64,000 nucleotides of DNA from the NCBI RefSeq assembly GCF_048007035.1, contig NZ_CP180355.1:3286001-3350000 (forward strand), read 5' to 3'. The stretch comes from Imperialibacter sp963977595. GTDB lineage: Bacteria; Bacteroidota; Bacteroidia; Cytophagales; Cyclobacteriaceae. Position numbers and translations under genes: made by a program. Below, piece after piece: positions 26,259-35,054 of this stretch (position 1 is its first letter; each line of letters begins with the position of its first letter). The notes beneath the pieces are model-generated. The model did not search any database. It was not told where the DNA came from and saw nothing but the letters and a program-made list of their open reading frames with translations.

Positions 26259-27206
26259 CTATTCTTTTACCAGCAGCATGGCTCCGTAGCTATAGCCTCC
26301 ACCAAAAACCGTCACGACTATTTTGTCTTCGTTTTTGAACTCATGCCAGTGCTCGGATATGCCAATGGCAGCACCTGCGCACCCCGTGTTGCCAAGGTAC
26401 TGTACGTTTGAAATAGCTTTCTCAGGTGATAACTTCAGATTTTCCGCCACATTCTTTGTTATCCTGTGGTTGGCCTGGTGAGGTACCAGATAAGAAAGAT
26501 CATCAAGCGTGTAGTTATTCCTTTCAATGATGTCTCTGGTGGCCGATGCCATATAAGAACAGGCGTTTAGAAACACGTCTTTGCCATAGGGCATTTCAAT
26601 GCCACCATGGAGAGGTCTCAAAGTAACTCCTTCCAGGCCTCTTCCCACATGGGCTGCGCCTCTGGTAAAAATTTCTTTCACTGCCAAACTTGGCGCAGTT
26701 GGCTTGTCTTTGGTCACCAGCAAGGCACTGGCGCCGTCTCCCCAAAGATGGCCTGCCTTGTGGTCGTGCTCGTTATGGTAGGCCGTGTTATGTTCGGAAA
26801 GGACAACCAGCGCATTTTTTGACTTTCCCATCGCCATATAGCCCTCCACAATCTCCATGGCATTGAGGAATGAAGAGCAGGCCGATGAAATGTACACCAC
26901 CGCTGCATTCGTTGCGTTGAGGTAATGTTGTGTTTTGTGGGCAAGTGTAACGATGGTGTCGTACGGAGTGTAGGAGGCACCTACAATCAGATCAACTTGC
27001 TGAAGGGGAAAGTCTACTTGTTCTTCGAGTGCTTTGACGGCCTCAAGGGCCATTGTCGCCGTGTTTTCTTCTGCCCCGGCCTTTCGCCTTTCAGAAATGC
27101 CAGTCCTTTCTACGATCCACTCGTTTGTCAGGCCGTTTAGATCGGCGAAGTATTGATTCGTAACTCGCTGGCTGGGAATATAATGTGAGATATCTCTAAT
27201 GTACAT
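26259..27206 (-). CDS. 3-oxoacyl-ACP synthase III-like (FabH family) enzyme
   Basis: A 315-residue thiolase-fold condensing enzyme. The catalytic triad is visible: Cys in ISSACSSFLNAM (about residue 110), His in LVPHQANHRI and Asn in YLGNTGCAGAAIG. N-terminal GISERR and C-terminal GGGYSYGAMLL match KAS III. Canonical FabH starts fatty-acid synthesis from acetyl-CoA and malonyl-ACP, but the phylum carries several paralogues, some with special starter units, so the substrate is open. It stands alone in a gene-poor region and opposite in direction to the HNH gene. Confidence 0.88.
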   Translation of the reverse strand: MYIRDISHYIPSQRVTNQYFADLNGLTNEWIVERTGISERRKAGAEENTATMALEAVKALEEQVDFPLQQVDLIVGASYTPYDTIVTLAHKTQHYLNATNAAVVYISSACSSFLNAMEIVEGYMAMGKSKNALVVLSEHNTAYHNEHDHKAGHLWGDGASALLVTKDKPTAPSLAVKEIFTRGAAHVGRGLEGVTLRPLHGGIEMPYGKDVFLNACSYMASATRDIIERNNYTLDDLSYLVPHQANHRITKNVAENLKLSPEKAISNVQYLGNTGCAGAAIGISEHWHEFKNEDKIVVTVFGGGYSYGAMLLVKE

Positions 27207-27285
27207 GTATCCTGTGTGCTAGGATTTTGCCTCAAAATAAACACTTTCGGGTCTATTAACCTTATTATTTTTTATGTTTGGCTAC

Positions 27286-27322
27286 AAAAAACAAACCGGA
27301 CAGTAGTCTGCCCGGTTGTTTA
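27286..27322 (-). terminator. Minus-strand terminator downstream of the small membrane ORF
   Basis: A stem formed by aaccgg-acag with ctg-cccggtt (one bulge, one mismatch) is preceded on the plus strand by six A, which becomes a T-run for minus-strand transcription. It lies 80 bases after the stop of the 27401-27544 frame and supports transcription of that frame. Confidence 0.5.
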
Positions 27323-27400
27323 GAGATTGATTAGTCCTTAGTCAGAATTTATTTTTGAGTTTTTCTTTTTTTGATCGCTTTCACGACCGCTATTTCGTTA

Positions 27401-27544
27401 TCATCTTTTTGCAACTTGATGGGTTGAGTTGTGCTCAGCATCAGCTGATGGTTGATTCTGGTTAGCCTCCCACAGTATTGTCAGGCCCAGCATGATTGCC
27501 AGACTAGCCCACACATTTTTACTGAGTAAAATTTGCCGTAACAT
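27401..27544 (-). CDS. Possible 47-residue single-span membrane peptide
   Basis: An ATG at 27544 opens 47 codons: a short basic N-terminus (MLRQILLSKN), a hydrophobic stretch (VWASLAIMLGLTILW) long enough to be a membrane anchor or signal, and a polar His/Asn-rich tail ending VAKR. No homologue is recognised. The downstream minus-strand terminator is the main external support. It may be a real small protein or chance. Confidence 0.35.
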   Translation of the reverse strand: MLRQILLSKNVWASLAIMLGLTILWEANQNQPSADAEHNSTHQVAKR

Positions 27545-27799
27545 GTCACTTAAAATTTGATGTCCTGATTATTTTGAGTTGTTGACCTGCCACATCTTAG
27601 CCAATTGCTATGCCAAAAAGTTTAAACATTTGACAATCAATAAGTTGTAATTTTAAGAAAGACTTGTTGTGTCCGGTTTTGTAACACTTTTCTTTCAGGA
27701 GTGTACAGCTATGTTGTTAAACACGTACTTTTTTGCCGACAGGCAAGCCAGTCAAAGCCAGTGGATTGACCGCTGGGAAGTTACCGGGGGCTTACTTTC

Positions 27800-29551
27800 A
27801 TGAAAAATTCTCCAAGTTTTAGATCAATTTTCATAAATTCAGGAAAAGACACCCCTATGACGTCGACTGAAGTAATTGAAATTCCTGAAAACATCAGGTC
27901 TAAGTATGATCCAAGATCACTCGTGGAGTGGTTTTTTCATTGGGAAAAAGAGACTCCCGATCGTGTTTTTTTACGACAACCCAATGGGGATCAATGGATC
28001 GAATACACCTGGAAACAAGTGGGGGATGAAGCCCGCAGAATGACTTCTTATTTGAAGAGTCAGGGGCTTGTCAAAGGAGACCATGTCGGGTTGATTTCCA
28101 AAAACTGCTCCCACTGGATTATTGCCGACCTGGCGATAATGATGGGAGGTTATATTTCAGTTCCTCTGTATCCCAATCTGGTAGGGGAGCAGCTGAACCA
28201 GGTGCTGGAACACAGTGAAGTGAAGCTGCTTTTTGTTGGAAAAGTAGATGAGTGGGACAGTATGAAGAAGGGTATCCCTGAAACACTGCCTTGCTTAACT
28301 TTGCCTGAAAGCCATGTGGAGGACTACGACAAGTGGCAGGACATTATCGCAAAGAATGATCCTCTGACAGAAAGCGATATTCCGGATGAGATGGATTTGT
28401 GCACTATTATCTACACGTCGGGCACAACTGGTTCACCGAAAGGAGTGATGTACAATCACAAACAACTGAAGTTCACTGCCGCTGCTGCCAAGTATGTGAT
28501 AAATTTTGGGGATAAGCGCCATCGCTACTTCTCTTACCTTCCGCTGTGCCACGTAGCCGAAAGAATGATTATTGAGTTGGGTGCGCTTCATTGTGGCGGG
28601 GTTATTTCGTTTGCTGAGTCGCTGGATACGTTCATGCAGAACCTTTCAAATGCCCAGCCGACCATGTTTTTTGCTGTGCCACGCATCTGGACTAAGTTTC
28701 AAATGGGCGTTTGGGAAAAAATGCCACAGTCGAAGCTGGATTTTCTATTGAAGCTGCCAATTATTTCAGGAATTGTGAAAAAGAAAATTCGGATAGGCCT
28801 GGGAATCAACGAGGCAGAATATTGCCTTACTGCTGCCGCTCCTTGTCCGCCCTCGCTTCATAAGTGGTACAACGCTCTTGGCATTCAGCTGCTCGAGCTG
28901 TACGGCATGACGGAGAATGTTGGCGCCTGTACGCTGATGCATCCTGACAATGTAAAAATGGGAACCGTTGGGCAGCCTTACCGTGGCTCCGTTCTCAAGA
29001 TTGAGGAAGAAACCGGTGAGATACTTATGCAGGCACCGTGGTTGATGCAGGGGTACTATAAGGAACCAGCGATGACGGCTTCGGTACTCAAAAATGGCTT
29101 CCTGCATACAGGCGATATGGGAGAGATTGATGATGAGGGCTTTTTGAAAATTACAGGGCGGGTAAAAGACACTTTCAAGACGTCCAAGGGTGAATACATA
29201 GTGCCGGGGCCTATCGAGTGGGGCTACTCTCTCAATGGTTACATCGAACAAATATGTGTTTTGGGCAGGGGGCTCCCACAGCCAGTAGCATTGGTGGTTA
29301 TTTCAGACAAGGCGCTGAAAAAGAATCGGGTTGATGTAGAAAAATCACTTGTGGATACCATGAACATGGTGAACAAGGATTTGGTGGATTACGAAAGGGT
29401 GAGAAAAGTGATTGTGATGAAGGAGCCATGGACGATGGAAAATGGCATATTGACGCCCAAAATGAGTATAAAAAGAAATGTTTTAGAAGGGAAATACGAA
29501 GAAAATTTGCAAACTTGGTACGCAACAGAGAATACTGTCATCTGGACATAA
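27800..29551 (+). CDS. Long-chain acyl-CoA synthetase (AMP-binding family)
   Basis: A 583-residue adenylating enzyme that activates fatty acids to acyl-CoA. Motifs: P-loop-like YTSGTTGSPKGVMYNH, LYGMTENVGACT, hinge and ATP-contact region HTGDMGEIDDEGFLKITGRVKD, and the C-terminal catalytic Lys region PKMSIKRN. The start could be 27800 or the Met at 27857 (MTSTEVIEIPENIR), where family similarity begins; the longer form has an unusual polar leader. It is followed by a strong terminator and is probably monocistronic. Confidence 0.9.
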   Translation: MKNSPSFRSIFINSGKDTPMTSTEVIEIPENIRSKYDPRSLVEWFFHWEKETPDRVFLRQPNGDQWIEYTWKQVGDEARRMTSYLKSQGLVKGDHVGLISKNCSHWIIADLAIMMGGYISVPLYPNLVGEQLNQVLEHSEVKLLFVGKVDEWDSMKKGIPETLPCLTLPESHVEDYDKWQDIIAKNDPLTESDIPDEMDLCTIIYTSGTTGSPKGVMYNHKQLKFTAAAAKYVINFGDKRHRYFSYLPLCHVAERMIIELGALHCGGVISFAESLDTFMQNLSNAQPTMFFAVPRIWTKFQMGVWEKMPQSKLDFLLKLPIISGIVKKKIRIGLGINEAEYCLTAAAPCPPSLHKWYNALGIQLLELYGMTENVGACTLMHPDNVKMGTVGQPYRGSVLKIEEETGEILMQAPWLMQGYYKEPAMTASVLKNGFLHTGDMGEIDDEGFLKITGRVKDTFKTSKGEYIVPGPIEWGYSLNGYIEQICVLGRGLPQPVALVVISDKALKKNRVDVEKSLVDTMNMVNKDLVDYERVRKVIVMKEPWTMENGILTPKMSIKRNVLEGKYEENLQTWYATENTVIWT

Positions 29552-29580
29552 CTTTTCTGTTTTGTGCTTATCAATTTCAG

Positions 29581-29615
29581 GGACCCTGTTGAATCTTTCA
29601 ACAGGGTTCTTTTTT
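29581..29615 (+). terminator. Rho-independent terminator after the acyl-CoA synthetase
   Basis: A 12-base stem (29581-29592 with 29598-29609, one G-T pair) closes a 5-base loop and is followed by six T. This is a strong factor-independent terminator. Confidence 0.9.
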
Positions 29616-29638
29616 ACCAAAAAACGTTTTGATAAATG

Positions 29639-30157
29639 TTACAGGTCTGAAAGTGCTCTCAAAAACTTCTTCGGAAGCTGGCAATTCTCCTCGCCAAAGT
29701 GCCTTGTGTCTACTAGCTCGAAAATCTTCCAGTAGCCATCTTTGTCTTTGAATAGAAGAAAAGCGTCGACTCCACAATGGGAAAATTTGTCGCCAGCATA
29801 GAAGGCATATTTAGTCCACACCTGGGCCAGTCTGCCATCTATTTCTACCCTGATATCCCAAAGGGGTTCGTCATAGATGATTTCCCTGGGTTTAGCCATG
29901 GCCTCAAAAAATTTGGTCATATCATCTGACCTGAGGTTTTCTTTTCCCGCTTCTCTGTCCATTACGGTATGAAGCTGTGCATTGGGCGTAAACATTTTGT
30001 GGTAGCCAGTGGTGTCTGCTTTCCTCATGCCCTCAAACATTTCGAAAACTACTGACAGCACTTCCTTCTGCTCGGCTGACCATTTGGTTTTCTTTTGGGC
30101 TGTTGCCGAGCTGGATGCACACAATATCAATGCTGCGATTGCCAAAAAACGATTCAT
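29639..30157 (-). CDS. Exported NTF2/SnoaL-like protein
   Basis: A 172-residue protein with a signal peptide (about residues 1-20, ending SATAQ). The rest has the length and spacing of an NTF2-like alpha+beta barrel: a helix GMRKADTTGYHKMFTPNAQLH, then strands DEPLWDIRVEIDGRLAQVWTKYAFY and CGVDAFLLFKDKDGYWKIFELVDTRH. These folds act as small-ligand binders or simple enzymes. It lies 12 bases downstream of the ABC permease gene and is probably in the same operon. The role is unknown. Confidence 0.78.
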   Translation of the reverse strand: MNRFLAIAALILCASSSATAQKKTKWSAEQKEVLSVVFEMFEGMRKADTTGYHKMFTPNAQLHTVMDREAGKENLRSDDMTKFFEAMAKPREIIYDEPLWDIRVEIDGRLAQVWTKYAFYAGDKFSHCGVDAFLLFKDKDGYWKIFELVDTRHFGEENCQLPKKFLRALSDL

Positions 30158-30169
30158 AGTTGGGTCAAA

Positions 30170-32731
30170 TTAGATTTCACGTCTTAAAACTTCCAGTGGA
30201 GGATTATTCACTACTTCCCTGCTGTTAGTTACCCCTATGGCTACAGTCAGTGCCGTAATGCCTCCAATAATTGCGAGAAGGGGCATCCACACTGGGCTGA
30301 AAGTAGACTCGAACAGGAAGTAGGACAGGATCCAGGATCCGGCTAGTGACAGCAATATGCCAGAACAGGAGGCAAAAACACCCAGAAACAAGTATTCAAG
30401 GCCTGCTATTGTCAGCACCTGTCTTCGGCTCGCACCCAGCGTTCGGAGAAGGACACCCTCCTGTATCCGCTGGAACTTGCTAATAACAACCGAAGCAATG
30501 AGGACCAAAATGCCGGTTGAAATGCTCAAGAGTGCCATGAACTGAATAACGAAGGACACCTTTCCCAAAATATCGTCGAGCGTTGACAGGATCAGCTGAA
30601 GATCGATGATGGAAACATTGGGGTAGTTCCTTACCACAGCTTGCTGGAACCTGGCAGAAAGTTCGTTGTTTTCAACTCTTGTGATCAGTACATGAAACTG
30701 AGGTGCTTTTTCCAGCACTCCCTCAGGGAAAATGACCAGGAAATTGGTTTGCACCCTGTTCCAGTCGATGCGTCGCAGGCTGCCCACGTAGGTTTTGATG
30801 AGAGCACCCTGCACGTTGAACAACATTTCATCACCCACTTTCACTCCCAGATTTTCGGCATAGCCGTCGCTCATGGAAATAAAGATGGTGTCGTTAGGGT
30901 TCTCAATTTTGCCAAGCCATTTGCCTGCAATGATCTCTTCTGAGTCGATGAGTGAATCTCGATAAGTGATCCTATACTCCCGGTTATATGCCCAGTCGGG
31001 CAGACCCAACGTGGTGTCCGCTTCTGCTTCTTTTTTGCTATAGCCTTTTAGTTCTTCGAGCCGCATGGTTACCACGGGCACGTCTTGTATTACCGGGAGT
31101 TCGTAGTCAAGGGTCATCGTTTTGATGGCCTCCTTCTGGTCGGACTGTATATCGAAAAGCACCATGTTGGGCCGGTCGCCCGCACCGGTGATGCTTACCT
31201 GACTGATGAGAGACTGCTGAACAAGGTAAAGCGTTGAAATGAGGGCTGTGCCAAGGCCAACTGTGATAATCAAGATCATTGTTTGGTTCTGAGGCCGGAA
31301 CAGGTTGGCCAGGCCTTGCCGCCACACATAACTCCAGGTGATGGGGAAAAACTTTTTTACTGACCAGGTGATCAGTTTGGCAACTCCGGCAAGCAAAAGA
31401 AAAGCTGCAATCAGACCTCCTGTAAAAGACAAGGCATCGAGAATAGAGCCAATTTGCCACCAGGCAAAGCCAAGAATGAAAGCCAGGATTGCGGCATAAA
31501 CGGGGTAGATGCCACGAGTAGAATCAGGAACGGCTCCATCAATTCCCGCCCTTATTGCCTGCAAAGGAGCTACCTTCCGGATGCGAAGAAGCGGCGGAAG
31601 CGCAAAGAGCACAGAGATAGACAAACCCAGCGCAATGCCTTGCAGAATGGCTGACCACGAAAGGGCAAAATCGACAGTGACTGGAAGGAAGTCTTTGAGC
31701 ACACCTGGCAGGTACATTTGCAGGACTGATCCCAGCACACTGCCAATGATGCCACCCAGCAAGCCGATTGATGCAATTTGGATAAGGAAAATAAAGAAGG
31801 CCTGGATAGAAGTGCCGCCGAGGCAGCGAATAACTGCCACAGAGGTAATCTTTTCTTTGATATAGATGTGGACGGCGCTGGCAACGCCAATGCAGCCCAG
31901 CAGAAGTGCAACAAAGGCTACCAGATTCAGAAAGCCGGTCAGGTCTTTGAACGCCCGCCCAGTGTCTTCTTTCTGTTCTTCGACGGTATCGTATCTCCAA
32001 CCTAATTGATCAAACCTTTTTTCATACGCCTCCTCAACGGTTTTTACGTAGGCCTCGTCGTCGAACCTGAAGTACTCCATGTAGTTGATGCGGCTGCCCT
32101 TTTGCAGGAGACCAGTTTGCTCCACATATTCGAAAGGGATATACACCACCGGAGCGACGCTGGTTGTAATTCCCGTTTGCCCGGGAATTTTTTGTAGCCG
32201 ACCGACGATCTCAAACGACTCGGTACCCACTTTTACTTCGTCTCCCACCTCTACGCCGAATTGTAGCATGAGTGTTTGGTCTACCAAGGCCTGCTTCTTT
32301 CCCCGGAAAGACCTCGCAGCCTCTACTGGGTCGGTTTCGATAGTTCCATAATAGGGGAAGTCGCCTTCAAGTGCTCGCACCTGCACCAGCCTTGTGCCCT
32401 GGCTTCTGGGGAAGTAGATCATGGAAGCAAAGTAGCATTCGCTGGAGCGCTCGGTGCCAATGGAGTCCAGCAGCGGCTGGTAGTCTTCTGTAAATGGCTG
32501 GCTCGACCTCACGACCAAATCCGCCCCTAATAGCCCCTTCGCCTGGTCATTGATGGCAGAAAAAAGAGAAGCTTTAAAGGAGTTGATCGCTACCAGGGCA
32601 GTGATGCCGAGGATGATAGAGGAGGTGAACAAGAAAAGTCTGGAGCGGCTTCTGCGGCTGTCTCTCCACGCCATTTTCCACAGCCAGCTTTTGCTATATT
32701 CCGGTCGGTTGATGCTGATTTTGCTATCCAT
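30170..32731 (-). CDS. ABC transporter permease, FtsX/MacB type (YbbP-like)
   Basis: An 853-residue membrane protein with two FtsX-type permease modules and large periplasmic domains. Transmembrane segments appear near residues 33-55, about 260-400 (several), about 420-480 and about 720-840. The MacB-like periplasmic core follows the first helix (residues about 60-250). The pattern fits COG3127 (E. coli YbbP), which pairs with a LolD/YbbA ATPase; such systems often act in envelope lipid or lipoprotein handling. Its start overlaps the ATPase stop by one base, so the pair is an operon. Substrate is unknown. Confidence 0.88.
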   Translation of the reverse strand: MDSKISINRPEYSKSWLWKMAWRDSRRSRSRLFLFTSSIILGITALVAINSFKASLFSAINDQAKGLLGADLVVRSSQPFTEDYQPLLDSIGTERSSECYFASMIYFPRSQGTRLVQVRALEGDFPYYGTIETDPVEAARSFRGKKQALVDQTLMLQFGVEVGDEVKVGTESFEIVGRLQKIPGQTGITTSVAPVVYIPFEYVEQTGLLQKGSRINYMEYFRFDDEAYVKTVEEAYEKRFDQLGWRYDTVEEQKEDTGRAFKDLTGFLNLVAFVALLLGCIGVASAVHIYIKEKITSVAVIRCLGGTSIQAFFIFLIQIASIGLLGGIIGSVLGSVLQMYLPGVLKDFLPVTVDFALSWSAILQGIALGLSISVLFALPPLLRIRKVAPLQAIRAGIDGAVPDSTRGIYPVYAAILAFILGFAWWQIGSILDALSFTGGLIAAFLLLAGVAKLITWSVKKFFPITWSYVWRQGLANLFRPQNQTMILIITVGLGTALISTLYLVQQSLISQVSITGAGDRPNMVLFDIQSDQKEAIKTMTLDYELPVIQDVPVVTMRLEELKGYSKKEAEADTTLGLPDWAYNREYRITYRDSLIDSEEIIAGKWLGKIENPNDTIFISMSDGYAENLGVKVGDEMLFNVQGALIKTYVGSLRRIDWNRVQTNFLVIFPEGVLEKAPQFHVLITRVENNELSARFQQAVVRNYPNVSIIDLQLILSTLDDILGKVSFVIQFMALLSISTGILVLIASVVISKFQRIQEGVLLRTLGASRRQVLTIAGLEYLFLGVFASCSGILLSLAGSWILSYFLFESTFSPVWMPLLAIIGGITALTVAIGVTNSREVVNNPPLEVLRREI

Positions 32732-33429
32732 TATGCTTGCGCAGCCAATGCCGATTCGGTGAGTTCAATTACTTTCCCGCCTTTCAGCCGGAGGATGCGG
32801 CCAGTTTTTCGAGCCAGCTCCATGTTGTGGGTAACCAGCACCAGGGTAGTGCCCTGCTCCTTATTGATCTGGAAAAGCAACTCTTCTACTTTGATGCCTG
32901 TTTCTTCATCCAGGTTGCCGGTGGGTTCATCGGCAAACAGGATTTCAGGGTCGTTGGAAAAAGCCCTGGCTAGAGCCACCCGCTGCTGCTCACCACCGGA
33001 AAGTTGAGTAGGATAATGATGCAATCGGCTGCCAAGGCCCACTCTTTCCAGCAGTTCGATGCTTTTTGCAGCAACGCCTTTCTCTCCTCTGAGCTCCAGC
33101 GGCACCATCACATTTTCCAACGCTGTGAGGGTGGGCAATAGCTGAAAGTTTTGGAAAATGAAGCCAATGTGCTGGTTTCTGACCCTTGCTCGGTCGTCTT
33201 CGTCCAGTGCATCGAGCTTAATGCCGCACACTTCTACACTGCCCGATGACGCTCGGTCGAGGCCAGCGCAGAGGCCGAGCAGGGTTGTTTTGCCACTGCC
33301 AGAAGGGCCGACGATGGAGAATGTTTCGCCTTTTGCCAAATCGAAGGAAACATCATCGAGAACGGTGAGTGAACCTGTAGCGCTTGAATAGGACTTGGAG
33401 AGGTTGGTTACTTTAAGAATAGATGACAT
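32731..33429 (-). CDS. ABC transporter ATP-binding protein (LolD/YbbA-like)
   Basis: A 232-residue ATPase. Walker A GPSGSGKTTLLG, Q-loop region FIFQNFQLLPTLTALENV, signature LSGGEQQRVALARA, Walker B EILFADEPTGNLD and the switch His in LVTHNME are all present. It drives the permease encoded by the overlapping next gene. The ATG at 33429 (MSSILKVTNLSK) is preferred to the TTG at 33438. The -7 box at 33436-33443 is so close that the message may be nearly leaderless. Confidence 0.92.
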   Translation of the reverse strand: MSSILKVTNLSKSYSSATGSLTVLDDVSFDLAKGETFSIVGPSGSGKTTLLGLCAGLDRASSGSVEVCGIKLDALDEDDRARVRNQHIGFIFQNFQLLPTLTALENVMVPLELRGEKGVAAKSIELLERVGLGSRLHHYPTQLSGGEQQRVALARAFSNDPEILFADEPTGNLDEETGIKVEELLFQINKEQGTTLVLVTHNMELARKTGRILRLKGGKVIELTESALAAQA

Positions 33430-33435
33430 AGTAGC

Positions 33436-33443
33436 CAAAGCTA
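33436..33443 (-). promoter_or_regulatory. Putative -7 box for the ABC transporter operon
   Basis: TAGCTTTG on the minus strand matches TAnnTTTG and ends only 6 bases before the ATG at 33429, implying a leaderless or very short-leader transcript. No good -33 element was found. Confidence 0.35.
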
Positions 33444-33638
33444 TAAAGATTAAACAAATACACTTTAACTACGAAGGTGTTTTGTTATTGTTTGAGTATT
33501 TGTTTAGCCGAGCAAATTAGTGTCCAGACGGTGGCATGGTTCAGAGGCGAAAATTTTGAATATATTGACGGTATCGTATTATTTTCGAATTATTTCCCCA
33601 TTTTCGGTACCCATCAGGATTTTGGGGGTAGTGCTGAT

Positions 33639-34349
33639 ATGAAAGAGAGAGTTATTTATATTGTTTTTTCAATACTTTGTTCTACTGCTTCTGCTCAATA
33701 CTCAGCATATGAATGGGTGGTTGGAGCAGGGGTTTCGCATCATCTGATTTCTGGGGATGATAAATATGACACAGGTAGTGGTTTCCGAGTTGATAATTCT
33801 GAGAAGCAAACCAGGGCCGGGCTGTCCGGTGGGAAGATGGTTTCACACAACTGGCTACTTTATGGTTTTTTAAATCAAGACTGGGCAGGCAGTGAATATG
33901 TTCAGCGACAGTACAACGGCGGAGCGGTAAGGTATTCATCAAAGTCCCATGAAAATCAAACTGTTTTTGGGATGGGAGTGGCCCGGTACTTTTATATGAA
34001 GGATTCCTTGTTTTTTTTTAAACTGAACGGCGGATTGAACTTTGGGGCAGGGAGGGGAAGCCACGAAATTCGTGGTTCCACTTTTTATGACGGAAATTGG
34101 GATTTTCGATCACGCAGTTATTATGCTCAAGCCAACCCGTCTGTAGGCTTTTTTATCAGAAAAAGGTTTGTTTTTGAGGTTTACTTCCTATCAGCGACGT
34201 TTGGATACTTCGATGTGAAAGCTGTGAGTGGTTTGGGCGGAGGTTTCGTCCCTCTGGATACACCTACAAACAGGTATTACCGTACAGACGTCAAATTTGA
34301 TGGGAGTTCGCTGGCTTTTGCTATTTCTTATCTGTTTCAACCGAGATAA
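33639..34349 (+). CDS. Putative outer-membrane beta-barrel protein
   Basis: A 236-residue exported protein. The start is placed at the ATG at 33639 because MKERVIYIVFSILCSTASAQ is a good signal peptide; the frame is open back to 33477 without one. The mature part is rich in Gly, Tyr, Phe and Ser with alternating hydrophobic strands and ends in a strand with terminal aromatic/hydrophobic residues (FAISYLFQPR), as in small outer-membrane beta barrels. No specific family is recognised. It heads a three-gene plus-strand group with 12 bases to the next gene. Confidence 0.72.
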   Translation: MKERVIYIVFSILCSTASAQYSAYEWVVGAGVSHHLISGDDKYDTGSGFRVDNSEKQTRAGLSGGKMVSHNWLLYGFLNQDWAGSEYVQRQYNGGAVRYSSKSHENQTVFGMGVARYFYMKDSLFFFKLNGGLNFGAGRGSHEIRGSTFYDGNWDFRSRSYYAQANPSVGFFIRKRFVFEVYFLSATFGYFDVKAVSGLGGGFVPLDTPTNRYYRTDVKFDGSSLAFAISYLFQPR

Positions 34350-34361
34350 ATTTATAAAGAG

Positions 34362-35054
34362 ATGCGTAGTGTTTGGAAAATTCTTGGAGTTCTGGCTTTG
34401 GTAATCCTTTTCGCCGTTGATGCTGTTGGCCAGTTTGGCAGGGGGAATTTGGTGCTTGGGACAGGCATAACTGTTTCAAGTGAAATTGGTGATAAGGATA
34501 TAAGTGGTGAAAATTTTTACGTACCCATTAAATCAAAATCACTTTACATTGAAGTGGATCCATCACTAAAGATTTTTCTTAGCCAGAAGTGGAGTTTGGA
34601 TCTAATGTTGGGCATAGGGCATACATCTACTAAAAATACGAGCGAGGATGTGGATGGAAACAAAAGTGAAGGCACAGCAAAACTCATAGCTTTTCGAGGA
34701 GGTGCTGGAGCTTCCAGATATCTGGAAATTAAAGAATCACTACTCTATTTTGGAGTTTCGGCCATGATTGGGTTGTCGACAGGAAAGTTTGAAACCAGTA
34801 ATTCTGACCAAAAGCAGATCAGCGACGAGTATTTCATTAATGCGAGTCCGTCGCTAATAGTGTTTTTGTCTCCGAAGTTAATTCTACAGGCATCTGTCGG
34901 AAATTTGGATTTACATGTGATAAAGAACACTTTAGAGAGGACTAATCCGCCTGGGTACCTGCCAGCAAAAGAAACTGATAAGACTGTGGGTTTTGATTTG
35001 GATTTGATACCCACCTCCATATCGTTAAACCTGCAATACCTGATACGACAATGA
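34362..35054 (+). CDS. Putative outer-membrane beta-barrel protein, second of pair
   Basis: A 230-residue exported protein with a signal peptide (about residues 1-23, ending VDAVGQ). As in the upstream gene, the mature chain alternates short Gly-rich turns and hydrophobic strands and ends SISLNLQYLIRQ, suggesting an outer-membrane barrel. It resembles its neighbour in general plan but the two are not close copies. The stop overlaps the next start (ATGA at 35051-35054), so it is translationally coupled to the lipoprotein gene. Confidence 0.7.
   Translation: MRSVWKILGVLALVILFAVDAVGQFGRGNLVLGTGITVSSEIGDKDISGENFYVPIKSKSLYIEVDPSLKIFLSQKWSLDLMLGIGHTSTKNTSEDVDGNKSEGTAKLIAFRGGAGASRYLEIKESLLYFGVSAMIGLSTGKFETSNSDQKQISDEYFINASPSLIVFLSPKLILQASVGNLDLHVIKNTLERTNPPGYLPAKETDKTVGFDLDLIPTSISLNLQYLIRQ

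Larger units (their letters stand above)
27207..27799. other. 593-base region with a small minus-strand frame
   Basis: Holds a minus-strand terminator (27286-27322), a 47-codon putative membrane peptide gene (27401-27544) and the upstream region of the acyl-CoA synthetase. No RNA gene was recognised. Confidence 0.5.

Noticed and set aside
33477..33638. Upstream extension of the first beta-barrel gene
   Set aside because: The extra 54 residues lack a signal peptide, whereas the Met at 33639 begins a good one.
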